This document shows positions 26,158-38,626 of a DNA stretch of 64,000 nucleotides, piece by piece (position 1 is the stretch's first letter; each line of letters begins with the position of its first letter). The DNA comes from Vitrella brassicaformis (lineage: Eukaryota > Sar > Vitrellaceae). The DNA is taken from contig CDMY01001040.1 in the NCBI GenBank assembly GCA_001179505.1, positions 155,056-219,055 of the forward strand. Reading direction: 5' to 3'. A model generated the notes under the pieces. That model saw only the letters and a program-made list of their open reading frames with translations. It made no database searches and was not told where the DNA came from. The position numbers and the translations under genes were made by a program.

Positions 26158-27327
26158 TCACCAGGGAGTCTTGATGAGGTGGGGGCATCGGTCCGTTGTG
26201 CGGACCTGTGGGCCGGGCGGCTTGCCGGTGGGTAGGCGAGGCCGGGGCGGCTTTCGGGCGCCGCACGATGAACACCCCACTCGCAGCGCCCGCCGGAGCC
26301 GCTGCCACCATGACTTCCGCTCCCCCGGGTACTTGTTGTAGGTGATGTTGGTGTCGTCCTTGGTGCGGCGGAGGGGGAGGAGCACTTTGGCTGGGGTGGG
26401 GGTGCTTCTGGGCAGGGGCTTGGGCGTGGCCTTGGGCGTGGCCTTGGGCGTGGCCTTGGGCGTGGCCTTGGGCGGCTGCTGTGGGCCCGCTGCATACAGA
26501 GCACACAGAGCCAATCAACACATACATACAGCAATGAATAAGCACATGCATCGTCAGTGAGTGTCACTCTCCTTACCTTCCTCCTCGTCGAGCCCCTGGT
26601 CGAGCCAGGGCTCGATGCTGCTTATGATGCCTGTAACGAACAGGCAGAAACAAGGAAGACGGCTTTGTGCGTGCGCCAATCATCCAATTCTGTGTCTCTC
26701 TTCGTGTGTACAGATAAGTGTCCGTTTCTCTCACCCCCTTCGGTCCACTCCTCCGTGCTCTCGGGGCCGTCCTCCATCGACAGGCGGCAGCTGTCCTCGA
26801 TGCCTGTAGCGACGAAGAAAGATGGAACCATCCATTTAGCAAGTCTGTCTCTCTCTGCCTCCTTTCCTTTCCCTGACCTCGGTCGCCGAGCTCGGACAGC
26901 GGATCGCCCCTGGCATGAGCATCCACCCCCGAGGTCTCCCCCCCTGAGACCTCGGGGATGCTCTCGAGGCTGCCCGTCTGCTGCAGCAGAAGCAGACTCG
27001 ATGACCGGCCGTGGGGAGCTGCCGTCGAAGCGACGGACGCGCGCCGGTCGGTGGCGGCCGTGGCTGGCTCCCCCCCCTCCCCCTTCCCCTTCCCTCCCTC
27101 CCACTCCCCAGCAATCGCAGCAGCTGTGGGCAGCAGCGCCCGAGCTTCCTTGCTCTCGGCCATCATCTGACGAAACACACACATGGAGGAGATGACTGGA
27201 TGGAGGGAGGGATACACTGTCGTGGCGTCGGAGTGCGGATGAACCGGTGACTCACCTCTTCGCAGTCTCCTCGCCCCCAGCGCCCCCGTGAGTTCGGGCC
27301 CCTTGACCCTGCAAACCCTTGACCCAT
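26158..27327 (-). CDS. Unknown protein with a PKAT tandem repeat and basic Trp-containing tail
   Basis: Five exons join in phase: 27256-27327, 26878-27166, 26735-26803, 26577-26630, 26158-26489, giving 271 residues from the ATG at 27327 (MGQGFAGSRGP). The second residue is Gly, so N-myristoylation is conceivable but the context is weak. The middle is Ala/Glu/Gly-rich and acidic. The last exon has four PKAT repeats in a row, then a basic region with RTKDDTNITYNKYPGE, RKSWWQRLRRALR and a CSSC pair. The acceptor and donor sites are good throughout. No known domain recognised. It shares a 93-bp divergent promoter with the gene at 27421. Confidence 0.7.
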
Positions 27328-27420
27328 AGAAGAGCGTGCGTAGATCTTGTGCTTCTCGCACGTCGATTAAGGCGAATCGAACTGCACGTATGGGTCTGGG
27401 TCTGTGAGCGGCGCCTTCGG
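27328..27420. promoter_or_regulatory. 93-bp divergent promoter
   Basis: The start codons of the minus-strand gene (27327) and plus-strand gene (27421) are separated by 93 bp, which must hold both leaders. No clear element is visible. Confidence 0.5.
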
Positions 27421-30400
27421 ATGGCAGCGTGTGGGTCGGCGCGTGGCTCGGCAGACGCGAAGAGCGCCGCCAAAGAGCTTGTGGATGAGGTGTTGCGAGT
27501 TGAACCGGAGAGCGGTGATGTGAAATTATTTCATTGGGACCTTCTGGTGCTGGCGCTGAGTGACGCAACAGATCCGCAGCTGCAGGCTGACGCCGCCCGT
27601 GCCATCATCAAGTTCTTCAAGACTCGGTCATCGCAGTTTCGCATCGATGAGTTCAAGCGGCTGTGTTCTTCCCTGTCGGACATCAAGGCGGCTCGGGGGC
27701 TCTCGGATCTGGTGGATGAGGCCATCTTCTCCCTCCTCTCATCGGCAATGTCAGACCGGGACGACTCCTCATCAATGCGCGATCACCTGCTGACCCACCA
27801 CGTGGACCTGGTCAGAAGAGCCGAGGCTGCGTTCGCAAAGGATGAGGCCCTCAGCTTCCTCAGGCTGCTTTACGGTCCCGTGTCACCTTTGGCCACTGTC
27901 CCCATTGCCTCGTGGATTAGGGCTTTTGACATGGTCGTGGAGTTGGGGCTGAGCGACGTGGCGCTGACGGGCCGAGCATCCAAAGGTGACGGACGGCTGC
28001 TGCTGTCTGTAGTCAGCAACAGGATGTACGGCAATCTCGGTTCCATGACTCTAGCAGGTAGAATGAGTGAACGAGTGAGTTGCTGACTCAGCACTTTCAT
28101 TGGTACATGTTTCGTTCAGGTGCGCATGAGGAGGCCCTATCGGCTGTCCATCGGCACATGTGCCCGCACGCCGGACGCCTCGTCGACGTGCTCGTGTCCG
28201 ACACGGCTTCCGACGCCATCAAGGGCAACGCCTTAGCCGTCCTTGGCTTCATCTTCTCGACAGCCTACATCTGCACAAGAGGTCCACAGGACGGCAGCCA
28301 GCTGAAGAAGGCGCTGAAAGAGCCCATCCGTCTGCTGCTCAAAGACGACATGAGGGGGCTCAAAGCTACAGCTAAGGTGCTCAAGAAGTGCTATGAGGTC
28401 GACCTGCTCGACGTTGAGGGAAGCAGTTTCGTCACCATCCCTTTCCATCTCCAGCTCGGTAATCTTCGAAAGAGAAACACACGCCTGTCCCTTTGGATGT
28501 TTCTTCGTGTGTAGCGTATGGCTTCTCCCGCCAGGTCGTCGACGCCGGCTACCTCCCTGCCATGCTGACCGTCTTCGACGATGAGCGGCTCGGCAGTCAT
28601 TCCTTCCACAGAGGGGCCCTGACGGTTGCGGTGGTGGTCGTCAAGCTCATCGTCGAGAACGACAGCGAGGTCAGTCGGCCCAGGTGAAAGGCTTGATTTG
28701 GTGGGCAGATATGCTGTGTGTGTGTGGGCGTCAGGCCATTGCCAACGCGGATGTCGCTGCCATGCTTTGTCGTCTGCTGCACCGCCATGCTGCTGGCGAG
28801 TTCCGAGCCAAGGAAGCAGACCATGTGATTGACAACATTGTTGGGGTACTGGGCAAAATGATTCTGTAAGTACGGGAACGTGAATGTGTGTGTGTGTGAA
28901 TGTAAAGAACGCACCGTCGCTCGCCTTTGCTTGTGTGATGCAGAGCTTCTTCGGCGGCGTTGACCGATGAGATCACGAAAGAGCCGCTATTTTGCCCTCT
29001 CGAACCAATGGGCAGCAAAAACGTCATCGCGCAGCAAACGATTAGGGTGCGAAAGAGGTTCTCTATCTCTCTCTATCTTGCCACAGTCATCCCAGCGACA
29101 TCCACTGTGTGCTATGCGCGAGTGCAGATGCTGTCTGAGTGGGTGCCGCCGAGCACGGCAGCATACCAGCGGCTAACAGTGCATCCAAAGGTGGGCTGCA
29201 GAATATGTATAAGAGGTCTGCGGCGAGTGACTAGTGATCATACTTTTCAGGTGGCGAGCTTCTTCGAGGAGATCGACGACTTCGCGGGTCTCCGCATGTT
29301 CGCCATGGAGCTTACCAACGACGGCGACCGAACAGCTGAAGGGGGAAACACCGCAGGCACGGCTGACGCCGCTGCTGCTGCTGCTGCTGGTGCTGCGAGT
29401 GCGTTTGCATCTTCTGGCCCAAAGGACAGATGGAAAAGTACGAACGATGCTGATGAACCAATAAATCAGACACACACCACGACAGACCTTATCTATGCGC
29501 CTCTTAACAGGTGTCGGAAACGCACTCTTTGGCAAGTTCAAGTACCTCGACGCCTACCGGGCATACATCAAGGTACACACGGGGCAGGAGGGGCGGCAAC
29601 ACAGACGTGCACTTGAGGCCGTGCTGTGTGCCGTAGGGCGTCCGTTTGGCGAAGCTGGAGTCCATCTCTGAGCTGCTGGTCCGCCGCGCACAGTGCCGCA
29701 TGGGTGTGGGCGACTGTGTGGGTGCGATGATCGACGTCACGACCGCCCTCCGCATTCTCCCGCCGCCCCCATCCGTCGAGCCCGGCAGCAAGTCGGCCAT
29801 CATCCAGCAGACCGCGGTAGAGATTGTATACACACCGCTCGTCATGCGGTGGCTCAATGGCCTCGATCCTGCCACCGGCGGTGAAGATGTGATGGTCCTG
29901 CCATCGGAGGAGACGACAGCGGCCTTCATGAAGGACGCCATGCAGCACCTCTGCGCGCGAGTCGAGGCGGCGGGACCGTCTGAGCCACTCGAGGTGGCCG
30001 ATGCCCTCGCGGCAGGCCAGCAGCTGCAGGAGGAGGACAGATTTGCGGAGGCTTCCGATATCTTCACGGCTGGTCTTGCTGCTGCTGACGTGTCGACGCT
30101 CATTGCGCTGCTGAGCAATGCCTCGGCGTGTCTGCTCAAGCCCGAGCTCATTAGGGAGGGGGGTCCGGATGCAGTGGGGTGTGCGGCCGCCGCCCTCCAT
30201 CTGAGCTGCCTGCATCACGATCCCTCCCAGCAGCTGACCACCATCCAGCAGAAGTGCCTCGTGCGGCTGGGCCAGGGGCTGCTGGCCGAGCGGCTCTTCG
30301 ACGCTGCTGATGTCATTGCCAGGGCCATCAAGAAACACGTGAGTGGGGGAGTGGGGAATGACGGAAAAGGGGGATGATGTGTGTGGTGGTGCGTGTGTGT

Positions 30401-31824
30401 GTGTGGTTCAGGTTGGCGAGGGCCAGATGAGGACGGAGGCCGACACACTGCAGCAACGTATCCGCACCCACCGGGCCAATGCTAAGGGCGACTTTGACTG
30501 GGCCGCCATCTACCGTCAGCAGCTCGACAACATCACAGCCATGCAGCACGGCAGACCCCCCACATCCATCGACGTGGCCGAGTACGTTGGCCCCGTGGTC
30601 GTGCGACACGACGAGGCCCAGCAGCCCAGCCTCTATGCGAAGGAGGACATCCAGGTGGGCCAGCTGCTGCTCGTTCAAAAGCCCGTCGTCATAGCGTCCG
30701 GTGATTTCGCATCGCTGACGAGCTCGGACGGCTACAGACAGCTGATGGCGGCCTGCAAGGACGGCTGGCATCCCCGGCTGGTGTCGCAGCTGTGCTGTCT
30801 GTCAGAGGGCCAGCGGCGGCCCTCGACCCTCGCGGCCCCGCCGTCCCACGAGACGTGTCTTGGCCTGGTCCCTGGCTTCCCCCTGCTGCCCCGCTTCATG
30901 CAGTCCCATGGTGCGGAGGAGTTCGGCTCGCCTGTGGCCCAGGTCGACGGCGACAGCATTCCCCAACTCGTGACCTTCAACCATCGCATGAGTGTCACCA
31001 TCCGCGGCTGCCTTCCTGGTGTGCTGCGTACTCCTGATGACGCCACGTCCACTCCGGCATCAGGGGTGTGGATACTGCCGTCGCTCATCAGACACGCGAG
31101 ATACGACAGAAATGCCATATGGTAGGCACCAAGCACCACGGGAGGGATGGACACGCCCCATTCCGACATATTGGACTTGTGTTCGTCTGCGTGTGCTCTG
31201 GTCAGGTATGTGGTAGGCGACCTCTTGGTCGTGAGGGCCTCACGAGCAATCAGCCGCGGCGGCGGCGTGACAGCTGACTACTTCGACGACGGATATGAGT
31301 TCTTTGACGCCAAGGATTATGTGGATGACGGCGACGCCATTTCGATGGCCGAGCGGTGGGGAATCCCCTCGCCCTCGCAGCACGACGAGAAGCATATCCA
31401 AGAGGCCAGCAGGGCAATCGGCAAGGGGATCCACCGCGTCGGCACCCTCCGTCGGGGCGGAGCGTCGCCCACGGCTATTCTGAGAGATAGCGACGCCCTC
31501 ATGAGGAAGATGGAGACCCTGCAGCAGTCGATGACGTCCAACGTGCCCACAATGAGGACCAGCGAGCTGCACATCTTCCGGGGCATGCTTCTCTGTGGGC
31601 TGGGACGCCATGATGAGGCCAGCGAGGCGACGATCGAGGCCGTCAAGACCGCCCGGGCGGTGCGGTCGATCGGCGTTGGGGACTGCCGCTGTCTCTCGAC
31701 GACCATCCGTTCTGCACCACATGATTCGCAGCTGTGTGATGTGATGCTAGAAGAGCTTCGGCGCACGTGTGCGCTCGTCTTCGACACACCCGATGCAGCG
31801 AATATGATCTTCCTCAATCAATGA
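27421..31824 (+). CDS. HEAT/ARM-like, TPR and SET domain protein
   Basis: Eleven exons join in phase: 27421-28057, 28120-28458, 28515-28669, 28735-28865, 28944-29046, 29128-29190, 29251-29437, 29511-29572, 29637-30338, 30412-31121, 31206-31824, giving 1235 residues. Residues 1 to about 450 are helical repeats of HEAT/ARM type. About 540-790 reads as TPR (LFGKFKYLDAYRAYIK, then LLVRRAQCRMG and AMIDVTTALRI). From about 848, AEYVGPVVVR and LYAKEDIQVGQLLLVQ match the first half of a SMYD-like SET domain. RNAIW (1026-1030), LLVVRASRAI and VTADYF match the second half. SET proteins methylate lysines, but here the usual Asn-His-Ser-Cys of the active site is replaced (RHARYDRNA), so activity is doubtful. 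A further helical segment follows to the end. A paralogue lies at 60840-64000 on the other strand. Confidence 0.8.
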
Positions 31825-32190
31825 GCAGAGCTGAGAGGGTGTCTGGCTCGGAGGCCCGCTTGCTGTCTGCCTGCCTGCCCGCTTGCAGCATGGCGGCTTG
31901 ATCGATTAGACTGGGATTGGGATGGGATGTAGATAACTGACCTTGGAACCTGACACGGTGGATGCGTGCGTGTGTTCACACATACATGGGGTCAATCATT
32001 CATCGCATCACACGCTGCATCAACGAGCCGTCATTGGAAGTCACACACACACACGCACACACTCACAAACACATGAACGCAACCCTCGTCTGTACACTCA
32101 ACCCGACCCCCGTCCTCCCAGTCGTACAAGTCTCTCCTGCCTCACCCCTTGTCTGTCTGTCTGTTAGCTGTCGACCAGCCAGCCAATGCA
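31825..32190. other. Convergent 3' intergenic region
   Basis: 366 bp between two converging genes. It has a (CA)n run near 32043-32065. Nothing else seen. Confidence 0.6.
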
Positions 32191-32478
32191 CTACTTGAGG
32201 TGCGATGCGTCCCCGGGGCACTCCCACATGCCCTGTCCCCCGATGCCAGGGTGGTGGTGCGGCACGTCGAACCGCTTCTTCAGACGAAAGGCGTCCTTGC
32301 CGCTCAGGTAATAACGGTTCAGCCGCTTCTGCTTCACAAACCCCTGCTTCGCGTACAAGGCTGACACACCACTCAGAGGCAGAGAGTGGCCACAAGGCTG
32401 GCAGAGAGAGGGTGCTAAGTACTTACCTAGAGCAGCTTTGTTGGTGGTCTCTGCTTCTAGCACCACCTGAACAGACAG

Positions 32479-32509
<31 letters not shown>

Positions 32510-33319
32510 CACATATGACGCACAGTGAGTGCATCTCGTCAGTCATTGTGTGTGTCAGTCACCTCTTGGATGCCCTCCACCTGCATCTTGTCCACCGCTC
32601 CCCTCACAAGCATGGAACCTGAACACCAAAAGAAACACACACATACGAGCATCCATCCTTTCGGGTCTGCAGAGATGCATTCACGGGGAGACCGACTAAC
32701 TAACCGATGCCCTTCTTCCGGTGGTCCTTGTCGACAGCCACCATCCCTGCAGGTAAGGTAGATGAGATCCACCAACCAATCGATGGACGCTCTGGACGTG
32801 CGTAGGCCGACCGACCGATGTATCCCCTCTTGAGGACTTCATTCAGCCTCTTGCTCTTGTGGTCCTCCACTTTGCACACCACCACACCCACTATCTCATC
32901 CTCAATGTGAGCCTGCATTGAGCTCATTCCATCAACACACACACACAAACACACACACACCAGCCAGACACGAGCAGCTGAAACAACTGTGCTTTGTGGG
33001 TGCATTCAAGTGCAAAGCGTGCGTGCCACAGCTGACCACGATGCAGAACTGCGGGTACTGGAGGATGAAGCACCGGTACGTCCATATGGAGTAGGGCTCC
33101 GACAGGTCCCTCGCCACCAGCTCCATGATCCGCTCAAGCTGCGACTCTGATGATCTCATCACAAACAAACAGGCCATGTGCCGACCAGATCATGGCACGG
33201 CATGGCGTGTGCCGTGCGTGCGTGCCTCACCCACCGTCTTCAAAGGAAGAACACACAACCTTCGTGCCGTCACCGAGATCTTTCTGCGACTTGAACAGCC
33301 GTATCATTGGGCTCAGCAT
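32191..33319 (-). CDS. NAA30: N-alpha-acetyltransferase 30, NatC catalytic subunit
   Basis: Seven exons join in phase: 33235-33319, 33037-33146, 32816-32912, 32705-32746, 32563-32618, 32427-32466, 32191-32360, giving 199 residues. The GNAT fold is clear: LSEPYSIWTYRCF (substrate-side block typical of NAA30/Mak3), VVVCKVEDHK, RGYIG, MVAVDKDHRKKGIG (acetyl-CoA loop RxxGxG), VVLEAETTNKAAL, then YAKQGFVKQKRLNRYYLSGKDAFRLK. The enzyme acetylates N-termini starting Met followed by a hydrophobic residue, on the ribosome, with NAA35 and NAA38. The first exon (MLSPMIRLFKSQKDLGDG) is short and charged. The tail after the GNAT fold (PHHHPGIGGQGMWECPG) is a small lineage-specific extension. The exon at 32705-32746 is only 42 nt. 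Start chosen as the first ATG in the first exon. Confidence 0.93.
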
Positions 33320-33842
33320 GGTGAAAAGCAGGAAGGCCTGGAGGGAAGGAAAGGATGCGTAGATCTCGGTGGTTGCTCATCGCCCTAAAAGGTCGGCAGG
33401 TGAAACTTTTGGATTGAGAAAGACGGTTCTCTTGCCTTTGGAAGGTCGCAGGGGCACCCCGGCAGCGGTCCAATCGGTCTCACAGGAGCAAACAACGCAT
33501 CAGGTCCGTGAGCCATCCATCTTTCTCCCGCATCCGGGCCACCAGCTCTTGTCGTGTGTGGGTTGATCTGCCCATCTGCTGGCCTCATCGTAGCCGCTGC
33601 ACTGCTCTTCAGCCCCGCCACTGCCTAACAGCCATTGCAGCAGCCCATCCGCCCATCAAATCAACCAGCAAAGTTCTCCTCTCTCTCGCTTCAACCGCCG
33701 AACGGACTACGGATGACCAGCGAGACCATGACCAGCAGGAGCGGTGGGTGGATGCTGTCCTCTTGCTAAGCCGTGACTAACCAGCCATCAGGACTGCTGC
33801 TCTAGAGAGAGGCTTTAAGCGGCTGGTCTGGTCGTCCGTACC
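33320..33842. promoter_or_regulatory. Divergent intergenic region
   Basis: 523 bp between the start codons of NAA30 (minus) and the Puf-like gene (plus). Not repeat-rich. It probably holds two promoters and 5' leaders. No specific element identified. Confidence 0.4.
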
Positions 33843-36800
33843 ATGAATCCCTCGGCAGACGGTGATCCGCCCCCCCGCCCTTGTAGCGCCGCATCCCGCC
33901 TGGAGATGAGAGATGCCGTGTCCACCACCAACACAACACCAGACACGCGCACGCCGCGAGAGAAGAGGCCCGAGGAAGACAACAGCAACAAAGACAAAGC
34001 CACGGCCAGGGATGCCCACATCCCGCCGGCCTATGCCAGCAGCACCGGCGGCAGCAAACTGATGCGGTTATTCCGTTCCTCTGCAGTGCATAAGGTCCAG
34101 GCCAAGGCGGCCGACAAATCGCACTCTGGCCAGCCGCAATCCTTGGCGGAGGCGCTGCTGGGCGGGGGAGGGCGTGAGGGTGGCGGTAGGGGGAGTCCAT
34201 CTCTCCGCTACAGGGAGAAGGAGCAACAAGGAGAGGACAATGACACCGTGACGCATGCACCTGATACCGTTGCACCATCTGGTGGGTATATACAAGGAGA
34301 GGGAACGAGCAATACGTACCATTCACGACCGGCTTCTCGGTGTGTGTTGTGTCCATTGACAGGTCCGTTTGTGTGGAGCAAGAGCAACCCACCGGCAAGC
34401 CCTCCCATCCCTCCCCTCCCCCCAAGCCCCATCCCCCATCGGCTCCAGCCCCATCCCCCATCGGTGCCATGCCTTGACAGCCCCAAGCCCACCCCAGCCG
34501 AGTCACTCGCCAACCAAACACCATACCGCCGTGTTGGCAAGGGCTTGCCACAGTCGTCGAGCGGGTCGGGTGTAGCGGGGGCAGGAGGCGGGGCGGTGCT
34601 GGGCGGCAAGCAGAAAGGCGATGGCGGTGGCGAGGGTGGAGATGAGGAGGAGGGTGTGTGGCGGCAGAGGCTGCGGGACTCGTTGGCCGACGGCGACAAT
34701 GTGTGGCTGCTGACGGTGAGTGAGATCAGGCAGCGGCTGTTGGATGGATGGATGGATTGTGCTGCCGGTGTTTGCTATGTCAGAATCTGCGGAGTTTTTT
34801 CGACACGTACGTGACTCGTGCGGACCGCGTGAGGTGAGGAAAAAGTCTGTCTGCAAAGCCAGCCCAGCCAGCCCCTCCTTTGATACCGATCGTTTCCCTC
34901 CCTCGTATGTATGTATGGGTGTGAATGTTTGTCAGTGAGCTGCAGCGCCTCATTTTGACCCCTGGCGGTCCTCGACTCATCGACCTGCTGCTGAAGGCAA
35001 GCTTGCTTTGCAAGATACACACAGACACACAGATATACACACACGTGTATGTCTTTGTGTCTGCTCCGCCCTGCATGGGCAAATGAAATGAATGGTTCAG
35101 GCGTTGGCGTTTCGTCCTCTGCTGCCGTCGCTGCTGGTGCACCATGTGTCTGCGGCCCTGTGGGTGACGGTGTTCGCACACTCTAACATACCGCAGAGGG
35201 TCAGACTCATCCAACAGGTATCTACAGAAATGCGAGGCGATGTGGGGGGCGAGGGGTGAGGGGTGAGGGTGGGCATTCATGTGTGGTTGTGTGGTTGTGT
35301 CAGTTGCGTGTGTGTCCTGACGCCATTGTGTCGGTTGCTGAGCATCGCATTGGCTGCCTGGCACTGCAGCATATCGTCTGTAAGCCCGCCTTTCGCACCC
35401 CCAGACGGGACGGGACGCACCACCACAAGCGGCCCCACTCCCCCTGTTTGTGTCTGTGTGTGGCGTGCGTGGCACATTTGTGCAGCGTTGTGCAGCCCCC
35501 GGGATGTGGGCACGTTGTTGTCGGAGCTGATCGTGTGCCACATCACGAGACTTGCTGTGGTATGGATAGATACCTCACATCCACACGCACCAGCTCCTCA
35601 GACACAACCTTGTTTGATGGCTATGCGTGTCCTTATTTTGTCAGCATCCTTTGGGTTCCCGTCTGGTTCGTGCCTTTCTGGTGCGGTCGCCGCCGCTGGA
35701 CAGCTGGGACGTCGGCACACAGCTCCTCACACACGCCGTCCAAGTAAACACATCAACATACACAGCACACCACACCATCCTACAGACGCCACCCTCCTCT
35801 TTGTTGTCGTCTGTCAGTTGTCGGACAGCGAGAGTGGTTCATCGTTGCTGCGTCAGATGATCCTGTCGGCCCCGCATAGCGCCTCCCCCTCGAGCAGGCT
35901 GCACCTGCGGTCACACATGCTCCTCAGCAGCAGAGACATGCTCACCACCCGCTACGGCCCCAGCCTGATCAAAGACTTCATCATGGTCAGAAATCCAACC
36001 AACAAGAACACCCCAGGACACATATACAGGTCCCTCCATCTGTTCGCTCTGCTGTTCTGTCAGTGCTTCGACGATGACGCGGCGACGATGATGTGCAGGA
36101 GGCTGGTCGCGATGGAGGACGAGGCCTCTGACAGCAACATGCTGGACGTGCCGGCCATCTGCTCTCTGCAGTCCATGGCTTCTGACCGAGACATGGCCGC
36201 CATCCTCGCGACACTCATCGCCAGGGCCGACCAGGCGGCACGACAGGCGCTGCTGGCCAAGGTGGCCAACATGTGGAGGTTCGACCACCCCAAGAGATTC
36301 GGATTCGTCACCGCCAGATATGCACATGTCGTCATCAAAGCGGTAGGACAGGGGCCAGGCAGCGCAGGGAGAAACGGGCAGAGGCAATGGAGAGCGGGGT
36401 CGTTGACGTCTCTCTCTCTCTCTCTCTCTGCTGGTTCAGACGTTGCCCCACCTGGATGTGCCGGCACTCACCTCGCTGCATGATGTAAGCCATCCGTGGA
36501 GGCTCATTGCCTACACACAATTGCGTAATCCCTTCTCCCTCTCTCCCCATTGTTTCGTTGGTCATCAGGCCAGTGATCGCTACGTGCGCCCCGGCCTTGT
36601 GTGGGGCGAAGACTGTCTCAGCGCCAAGTGGGACGCCATCTCCCGCATCACCCAGGTGGTCACCTCAACCCTCCCCGCCAAAGGCCTCACCCACTACCGG
36701 TCCAAGCCGCCCATGACCCACCGTGAGAAGAACCTCGGCTGCCCCACCCCCGGCCCGAGTGACTTCGTGTCCATGCGCTCACCTCACTCCCCGAGCCTCA

Positions 36801-38132
36801 CCTCACCGGCACGTAGTGGCCAGTCGTCCACGCCGCCACGTGGCAGCGAGGCGGCTGCAATGGGGGCGGCTGGCATGTCGCCTCTTCCTGTCGTGACGCC
36901 CTCGCCCCCCGCGGCCTCGTTTCCCTCTCCCTCCAGTGAGTCGCCATCGTCCCATTCCAGCCACGTGATGAAGGCCGGCCGCAAGAGCTCTTCTCGCCTG
37001 ACCGACAAGCCCCGACATCATGGCTCGCCCCCGCCTGACGTGTCGCCGTCATCCCCAGACCCGTATCTCTCACCCGACGGCTGGTACTCGCCCCGACAGT
37101 CGGCAGATGACCATGACCATCCACATGCGACCACCAGCACGGTTGACGAGATCCAGGCGTGTCTGGAGCGGATTTTGGAGAGCGACGGCAGCGAGGGCGA
37201 CCGGCAGCAGCTGGCCAAGAAACTGGAGGAGGCCCTCATACAGGGACAAACGGTGTGCTATGAGGCAGCCGAGGAGGGCGAGAGAGGGGAGGGCGGGGGG
37301 GAAGAGGACGGTGCTGCGTTGTCGCATGAGCCTGCCATCGCAACCGCCACGCCAGAGTCCGGAGAGAGCCCGGCCATGGCCTCCCCGTCAGGGGAGACGA
37401 CAGACGGTGTGGCGACGGCCAAGGCGGAGGAGAAGGCGCATCTCGAGAAGCTCATCGTAAGCTCATTTCAGTCGTTGCGTATCCATCCATCCATACGTGT
37501 GGTATATGTATGGGCGCGTGGTTGTGTCTCAGGTATCCATGTCGCTCAAGGCGGCGATGGCCAACATTTCCTCGTCCCCACAACACGCCGCCCCCCAGAA
37601 CGCCCCGACGCTCCCCGGCGGCTCCGATCACACAGAGGTTGATGGGGCCGTGCCTGAGATGCCGATCAACGACCGAATCATGCACATATTTCACCAGGCC
37701 GAGAAGCGCCGGGCTGAGCGGGACCGACTGGCCATGGAGGCCAACCGCAACCATCCATACGAGGAGGACGATTCCCCCGTTCCGCCGCCACCCCCTCCTC
37801 CGCCCCCTCCGCCATACTACGCCAACGACACACCAACATCATCATCCTATCGCAGCAGCACCAAAGACCGCCCCAAACGAACACTTCAGCGGTATCGGGC
37901 CCGGACTGGCACAGACAACCGCGGGGCTGGGCGCCCAAAGCAGGGCGGTGGTGGTGGTCGTCATCAGCACCATCATGTGGCTGCGTCTGGCGATGAGGAC
38001 ACTGACCGGCCTAAGAACGCTCCATGGGCCACGGGTCCGCAGAGTGAGGGGCGGACTCTGTTCAGGCGGGGCTGGGGTGGCCGCGGCGGGACGGGGCTGT
38101 TCTATCGGCAGAAGCAGCAGAAGAGACAGTAG
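33843..38132 (+). CDS. Puf-like helical repeat protein, probable RNA-binding
   Basis: Thirteen exons join in phase: 33843-34281, 34363-34715, 34784-34833, 34936-34996, 35101-35217, 35304-35379, 35486-35559, 35645-35743, 35818-35985, 36064-36342, 36440-36484, 36569-37456, 37533-38132, giving 1082 residues. After a disordered Ser/Pro/Gly-rich first quarter, aa of about 265-535 form helical repeats with Pumilio-style helices: EHRIGCLALQHIV, PRDVGTLLSELIV, HPLGSRLVRAFL, RYGPSLIKDFIM and RYAHVVIKA. The last 450 residues are Ser/Pro-rich, then acidic, with a poly-Pro run and a Gly/Arg-rich end. Puf proteins bind 3' UTRs to repress mRNAs, and the RG-rich tail fits RNA binding. The assignment is by pattern and not certain; an ARM-type repeat is the alternative. 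The intron after 34996 starts with GC. Confidence 0.6.
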
Positions 38133-38626
38133 ATAGATGGAAGATCGAGCCAAGCCAGCCAGCCAGCCAGTCGTACCCACAAACAGTCAGACAGTCGGAC
38201 AGAGAGACATCAGTCAGGAGAGCGGCAGGCGAGGAAAGGAGAGGTCAGACCGACTCCAGGCTGTAGCATGATGGATGGATGCCTGGTCGCATGGATGGCG
38301 TGTGGGGCCCGCCTGCCTGTCGTGTGCATACCTTCTTCATCTACGTGTACACGTGTGAGCGTGAGTAGCCGCCTGGCCGAACATCTCGCTGTCTGGCTGG
38401 CTGGCTGGCTGTCTGTCTGGCTGGTCGAATGGCTGATTGCAAGTGCGATAGTGTACGATCCATCGCTGACTGCGGACCTCCGCTGCGTGAGAGAGAGAGA
38501 GAGACCTCCATGCAATTCAACGAGGCCCAAAATCGTATTGGCCCTCAATACAAACAAGAACTGTCCCTTCCTCTAGACTCTATTCTTCTCTTATCCACAA
38601 CACTCCAGCCAACTACGTACTTAGTG
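38133..38626. other. Convergent 3' intergenic region
   Basis: No gene seen. GGCT runs near 38390-38425 and an AG run near 38490-38505. Confidence 0.55.

Noticed and set aside
26022-26174. Pro/Ser-rich plus-strand frame
   Set aside because: It is a direct translation of the pyrimidine-rich tract at the 3' side of the PKAT-repeat gene.
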